From NCBI GenBank assembly GCA_003254905.1, contig QANU01107566.1, positions 359,264 to 423,263 of the forward strand: DNA of 64,000 nt, in the 5' to 3' direction. The translations under genes were made by a program, and so were the position numbers. Within the stretch, counting starts at the first letter, position 1, and the number at the start of each line of letters is the position of its first letter. Under the pieces are notes generated by a model, which saw nothing but the letters and a program-made list of their open reading frames with translations, ran no database searches and had not been told where the DNA came from. Below, in pieces: positions 49,466-64,000 of this stretch. Origin of the DNA: Nissolia schottii. Its lineage: Eukaryota; Streptophyta; Magnoliopsida; Fabales; Fabaceae.

Positions 49466-49789
49466 TAGGGTTATCAAATAGGTCAGCTTGGGCCATTTAG
49501 GCCCGATCTGTTTAACTTGTGGATTAAACGACTTTTTACTATTCATAGGGCTGAGTTTTATATGGTTGGTTTGTCCATTTAATGCGGGGAAACATGTTAG
49601 TCTGTGGCTTATGCCTATATTAATACAAAACAGACCAATTTGACCTACAGGTTAGATGGGTTGGGTTAACTAAGATGGGCTGAATGAGTTTTTTTTTATT
49701 ATTCACAGGCTGAATTTTACACTTATAGTTTGTCCATTTAACTAAATAAACAGACCGAACTCTGTGTCAGATTCATTTTGACAACCCTT
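49466..49789. mobile_element. hAT MITE in the TFIIE-alpha upstream region
   Basis: A 324-bp element starting TAGGGTTATCAAA, with the reverse-complemented end AAGGGTTGTCAAA. It is flanked by the 8-bp target duplication AAATAAAC (49458-49465) and AAACAAAC (49790-49797). The paralogous copy near 19100 has the uninterrupted site CCAAACAAACAATG, direct evidence of insertion. The interior has GGGCC and TTGGGTT words like the larger hAT element at 10830-11737. Confidence 0.85.
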
Positions 49790-49931
49790 AAACAAACATG
49801 ATAGAGGTGAAGGGCGACATCAGTAAGATAAGAGATGATGGAAGTGAAATGAGCGAGGAGGTTAAAAGTGACCAATCAACCTAAAAAAATTATTAAAATA
49901 TAAAAATGAATTATTGTAATAATTAAATTAT

Positions 49932-50178
49932 GGGTTAAATATGTTTTTAAGTTGCTAAAAGATTATAAATTTTATGTTTTATCCCTTTTTTAAAAAAATT
50001 AGTCTCTAACAATTTTTTTTGGTAAGATGACGCTGGGTCTGTTGTGACAATTATTTTGACAATGTAGCAAGTAACGTATCCTACAAATTTTTTGTTAGGG
50101 AGTATTTTTTAATAATATTTTTTCATGAATAAAATATAAAATTTATAATTTTTCAAAAACTTAAAATATATTTAACTT
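49932..50178. mobile_element. Mutator-like MITE upstream of TFIIE-alpha
   Basis: A 247-bp element starting GGGTTAAATATGTTTTTAAG, with the reverse-complemented end AAGTTAAATATATTTTAAG. It is flanked by a perfect 9-bp duplication TTAAATTAT (49923-49931 and 50179-50187). The pseudogene near 19215 has one TTAAATTAT followed by the same flank, an empty site. It ends 81 bp upstream of the TATA box. Confidence 0.88.
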
Positions 50179-50259
50179 TTAAATTATGCATTAAATCTTA
50201 GCTATTCATTTACACAAGTTGGCTAAGGGAGGACCCAATTTGTGGTAGCCTTCCTCTCC

Positions 50260-50266
50260 TATAAAA
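50260..50266 (+). promoter_or_regulatory. TATA box of TFIIE-alpha
   Basis: TATAAAA follows a CTTCCTCTCC tract, about 140 nt upstream of the start codon. In the decayed copy the matching site reads AATAATAC. Position and sequence support a TATA element; start-site evidence is lacking. Confidence 0.55.
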
Positions 50267-50406
50267 TGCAACTATGCAAGTTTCGAAGCGAGTCTTCTGG
50301 AACATTTGAGTCAAGCGACTTTCGCTTTGGGATTCATTCAATCATTGAATGAACCAATAATAGTAAAACACTCTTAAAACCCTAAAACCTCATAGATTCG
50401 AATTCC

Positions 50407-60172
<9,766 letters not shown>

Positions 60173-61134
60173 TGAAAAATATTATCTGATAATCAGTATT
60201 ATAATCATGCTGCTTCAGATTATGTACCAAAAGATCGTAGTTATACATTGTATTATGTGGCTTATGCATGTTGCTGTGGTGACGCATCCGTGGTTTAGAG
60301 AGGAGACTTAGGTTGTGTAGTTGACTTCAATGTAGTTGGTAATCAATGGTTTTCATCGTACATTTGATGACCAACAACTCTACTTTGAAACTTTGCATGT
60401 CATGACTGTCTTAGAATAGTGCCTCAAACTTCATTTCATTGTGATCACGTTACTAATTCACCAATGGAGACATAGATTAGTGATTAGTGGGCCATTCCAA
60501 CATTTTACCTTGTGGTGTTGCGCGCTCCAATGAAGAAAATGGTTAGCCATGAATTAGTACTCTATCTACCTCTTGCTGCAATTCCCAACAAAGCCTTCAT
60601 TTTGCGAAAGCCATCCAAGTTGCCCATTTCCCGAGTATACAAAAAGGTTTGAAGAGTGATGTGCAGGTTTTTGGGGTTCTAATGGAAGTGCTAACTAATC
60701 TTTCTAAGAATTTGAACTCATCAAATTGGATGTATTTCTAGCCACAAGATCTTTGCATACACTGCCTAAAATTAAATCTCTAACTTAACTCGGGTTAAAG
60801 TGATGTGCGGTTAGTTCATTCTTAGCATGCATCTCCAATTGAAGTCAAATATGATATCCCATAAAACCAGGGTTAATAATTATTCATTGAAAATGTTTGA
60901 GGTTAATAGTAGTAAATTCGAGAATCAAATAGAAGGTGCAAATTTTTCATGCGTTCAGTTATGTGAGCTGTAAAAATTTTGATCAACGTGTATGTGTGTT
61001 ATATGGAGACATGTTTCCGTTGCTCAATCATCTGACCAAGCCAGAAACAAATTATAATGACCCACACCGTTCTGAATGGATACATGAGATGTGAACATTT
61101 CATCAATATATCTGTTCTACGAGTAAATGAAAAT

Positions 61135-61185
<51 letters not shown>

Positions 61186-62184
61186 GAATGAAAGAGGGCT
61201 AATGAAAGAGTATAAATCAAGCGAGTGTTTTCTGCTCTCCTATGCAACTTTAGCGTGTTCCAACGAATATATATAATATATAATCTAGACTATAGACGTG
61301 TGGATGGGCACAATATAGTTTGCATTATTTATTAAAATTGAATATAATATATAAAACTATTGGTGAAGAGGATCTTTGATATCTAGTGCCAGCTCGATGG
61401 TGCTGAAGTTGAAGCGAAGTCAATAGCAACAATATAATGCATAATATGGGTAAAATAGAAAAATAAAAGAGGGAAGAAAATAGTAAAAGCTTGTAGGCCT
61501 TATTTTCTTTTTTATTTTAAATCCAATGTCGGTCAATACTTAAAAATATTGTGGTCAAAATAATATCATCACTCTTTTCTCTCTTTCTGCCGACTTACTA
61601 TGCAGCATGCTGCCATAACGTGCGTTTAGACGCAAGATATCTTCAATTGAAAGAATAGAAAGTTAACCCGATTAAACGGAAAACAATAAATAAAGAAATC
61701 AAATTAAATAGATTTTTACTTTTGCACTAGTAAAAAGTGTTCCTTCTTTGTTTTTTCTCTTTCCCATCATTTTTTATTTTACTTCACTTCTTCTCTTGAA
61801 CACTACTAGTATGCAATATGGAGGTGTCGTTTTTCATAGATGAGCTTTAGAAGTTTAGAACTCATGGTTTTGACAATTCGAAGAACCCACTGCCAAATTC
61901 TACTCGACAAAAGCTACTTTTCAAGGCGTCCTTCCACACTCTCCATCTCTATATTTTTAGGCTTAAAAAAGACAACTAGTATATATGTTTTTTTAATAGG
62001 TCCTAGAGCTTCATATTCACATGATAACAATACATACCGGATCTTAAATAAGACGCGCCTGTGTAGTGTGTACCAAGAACAAAACAAAATTAAAATTTTC
62101 CGCCATGTTGTCATTTATCTATTGACATTCATTTTGATGCGAGTAAACCTTCTCTTTAATTATGGGAGTTGGTAGTACTAATTG
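60173..62184. other. TFIIE-alpha 3' flank and gene-free DNA
   Basis: The first few hundred bases should hold the TFIIE-alpha 3' UTR; no clear poly(A) signal was picked. The rest has no supported gene. An (AT)n tract lies at 61138-61185. The frame at 61840-62175 shows no family motif. Confidence 0.5.
61138..61185. repeat. (AT)n microsatellite
   Basis: About 24 AT units with one G interruption. Confidence 0.88.
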
Positions 62185-62353
62185 TATTAGTTCTCAAGTT
62201 ATAAAAATGCATTAATTGATTTTTTATATTGTGAAAAGTCAATTAAATTAGTTTTTGAGATAAACTAACTTAACTAATGTTAATGAATTAATTTGATCGA
62301 CTTTTACCAACATGAAGAACTAAATAGTGCATTTTTATAACTCTGAAACTAAT
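62185..62353. mobile_element. Short inverted-repeat MITE candidate
   Basis: The left edge ATTAGTTCTCAAGTTATAAA pairs with the right edge TTTATAACTCTGAAACTAAT. Pairing continues through ATGCA and AAAGTC words. About 169 bp, non-coding. No target duplication was identified. Confidence 0.55.
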
Positions 62354-62849
62354 ATGGCTAATGTTGTCAAGTTGCAAGGACTAAAATGAATGTTTATTCA
62401 TTTTGATGCATTGATAATATAAAAAAATTTTAAATTGTTATCAAACTATGTATCATCACATTAATACTAAAAGGTGGTTGACACTTACATTTATTACCTT
62501 AAAAGTTTCGCGTGTAATATATGATTAAATGACACTACTGTAAAACTTTAAACTTTAGATTGATAAAACATTTTGTTGGATGGATGCTGGAAATTTCACG
62601 CACATCATATTTCATATTATAATATATAATAAATAATTATAACCCCGTACCTAAGTACCCCTAGTCTAAGAAGAGTTTCCTCCTTGTCCTGGTAGTAGGA
62701 ATATATAATTGGAGGTTTGACAATCTGCTCTTAAATGACCATTAGTTCCTTGAACGCAAAGGAAGGCTTCATGGGATTAACAATGCTCCCTCTTCTCCGC
62801 ATCTACTGGACCTTCCCAATTTAACTCTATTAATACTTCCCCCCCCCCC
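62354..62849. other. Intergenic DNA before the last gap
   Basis: Nothing recognised. It ends in a C-run (62840-62849) that probably broke the assembly. Confidence 0.5.
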
Positions 62850-63589
62850 NNNNNNNNNNNNNNNNNNNNNNNNNNNNNNNNNNNNNNNNNNNNNNNNNNN
62901 NNNNNNNNNNNNNNNNNNNNNNNNNNNNNNNNNNNNNNNNNNNNNNNNNNNNNNNNNNNNNNNNNNNNNNNNNNNNNNNNNNNNNNNNNNNNNNNNNNNN
63001 NNNNNNNNNNNNNNNNNNNNNNNNNNNNNNNNNNNNNNNNNNNNNNNNNNNNNNNNNNNNNNNNNNNNNNNNNNNNNNNNNNNNNNNNNNNNNNNNNNNN
63101 NNNNNNNNNNNNNNNNNNNNNNNNNNNNNNNNNNNNNNNNNNNNNNNNNNNNNNNNNNNNNNNNNNNNNNNNNNNNNNNNNNNNNNNNNNNNNNNNNNNN
63201 NNNNNNNNNNNNNNNNNNNNNNNNNNNNNNNNNNNNNNNNNNNNNNNNNNNNNNNNNNNNNNNNNNNNNNNNNNNNNNNNNNNNNNNNNNNNNNNNNNNN
63301 NNNNNNNNNNNNNNNNNNNNNNNNNNNNNNNNNNNNNNNNNNNNNNNNNNNNNNNNNNNNNNNNNNNNNNNNNNNNNNNNNNNNNNNNNNNNNNNNNNNN
63401 NNNNNNNNNNNNNNNNNNNNNNNNNNNNNNNNNNNNNNNNNNNNNNNNNNNNNNNNNNNNNNNNNNNNNNNNNNNNNNNNNNNNNNNNNNNNNNNNNNNN
63501 NNNNNNNNNNNNNNNNNNNNNNNNNNNNNNNNNNNNNNNNNNNNNNNNNNNNNNNNNNNNNNNNNNNNNNNNNNNNNNNNNNNNNNNNN
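62850..63589. other. Assembly gap (740 N)
   Basis: Bounded by a C homopolymer on the left and an AT repeat on the right. The long open frame across it is an artefact. Confidence 0.97.
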
Positions 63590-64000
63590 ATATATATATA
63601 TATATATAAATGTAATGCCTTCATTCTGCTTTTGGTTTTTAATTTTTAATTTAGAATCTATTAATTAATTATATATATATATATACACACACACAGAGGC
63701 CAAATATGGCCTACTCCATTTGCTTAAACACTATGCATCCATTATTTAGGAACTAGATGCTTAAATGCTATATATGCAAATTGATTAATAAAATAGCAAT
63801 TAGTAATATTTTATTTGGTTCGTAGCGGTTGCAACGGCACGGCACATCAAGGGAAGAAGAAATTAACAAGATATGTGAAGCAGAAATATGTGCAATTTAA
63901 TATTTGGGGTTAGTTGTGATAATAAGGGGGGGCTTTTGAAAAATACGTGTGATTGTGAAAGGAGAGGGGCATTGCTAGAAAAAGGTTGACTTTGATATTA
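63590..64000. other. Intergenic DNA at window end
   Basis: AT microsatellites at 63590-63608 and about 63671-63684, then a short CA run. No gene seen. Confidence 0.5.

Noticed and set aside
61840-62175. 111-codon plus-strand frame
   Set aside because: No recognisable domain, no splice or promoter support, AT-biased composition.
62830-63624. 264-codon open frame
   Set aside because: Almost entirely assembly gap.

Overview
This is nuclear DNA from a flowering plant, most likely a papilionoid legume. The grounds are AT-rich intergenic DNA, GT-AG introns, plant-type proteins, a plant Au-type SINE, and many small DNA transposons whose ends resemble families common in legume genomes. The species cannot be fixed from sequence alone. 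Three assembly gaps of N are present (12639-12671, 41203-42098, 62850-63589).

The window holds three protein-coding genes, all of which could be modelled to the base with introns that keep frame. (1) 4320-5502, plus strand: a CYC/TB1-class TCP transcription factor of 335 aa in two exons, closest to BRANCHED1/TCP18, the repressor of axillary bud outgrowth. (2) 29556-46294, minus strand: TAF2, the aminopeptidase-like subunit of TFIID, 25 exons and 1400 aa, with the catalytic metal-binding motif lost. (3) 50407-60172, plus strand: the large (alpha) subunit of TFIIE, 10 exons and 478 aa, with a four-cysteine zinc ribbon and an acidic tail. TAF2 and TFIIE-alpha are divergent neighbours 4.1 kb apart, and both products work in the same RNA polymerase II pre-initiation complex. 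A tRNA-Phe(GAA)-like gene lies inside a TAF2 intron on the same strand.

The rest is gene-poor. Between the TCP gene and TAF2 there are about 24 kb with no convincing gene. They hold hAT, Mutator-like and CACTA-type remnants, microsatellites and, at 18964-19766, a decayed copy of the promoter and first exons of the TFIIE-alpha gene 30 kb away. That copy preserves the empty target sites of a hAT element and a Mutator-like MITE now sitting in front of the real gene, so the order of events can be read. TAF2 and TFIIE-alpha introns carry further insertions: a long inverted-repeat element between two 72-bp direct repeats, a SINE, foldback elements, a LINE remnant, a Tourist-like MITE and a 191-nt T homopolymer.

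I found no CRISPR array, operon or rRNA, no recognisable intact retroelement, and no clear sign of an undescribed molecular system. The most informative items are the TFIIE-alpha pseudogene with its empty sites, the 72-bp duplication in TAF2 intron 6, the tRNA nested in TAF2, and the 32-bp palindromic tandem repeat between the two general transcription factor genes.
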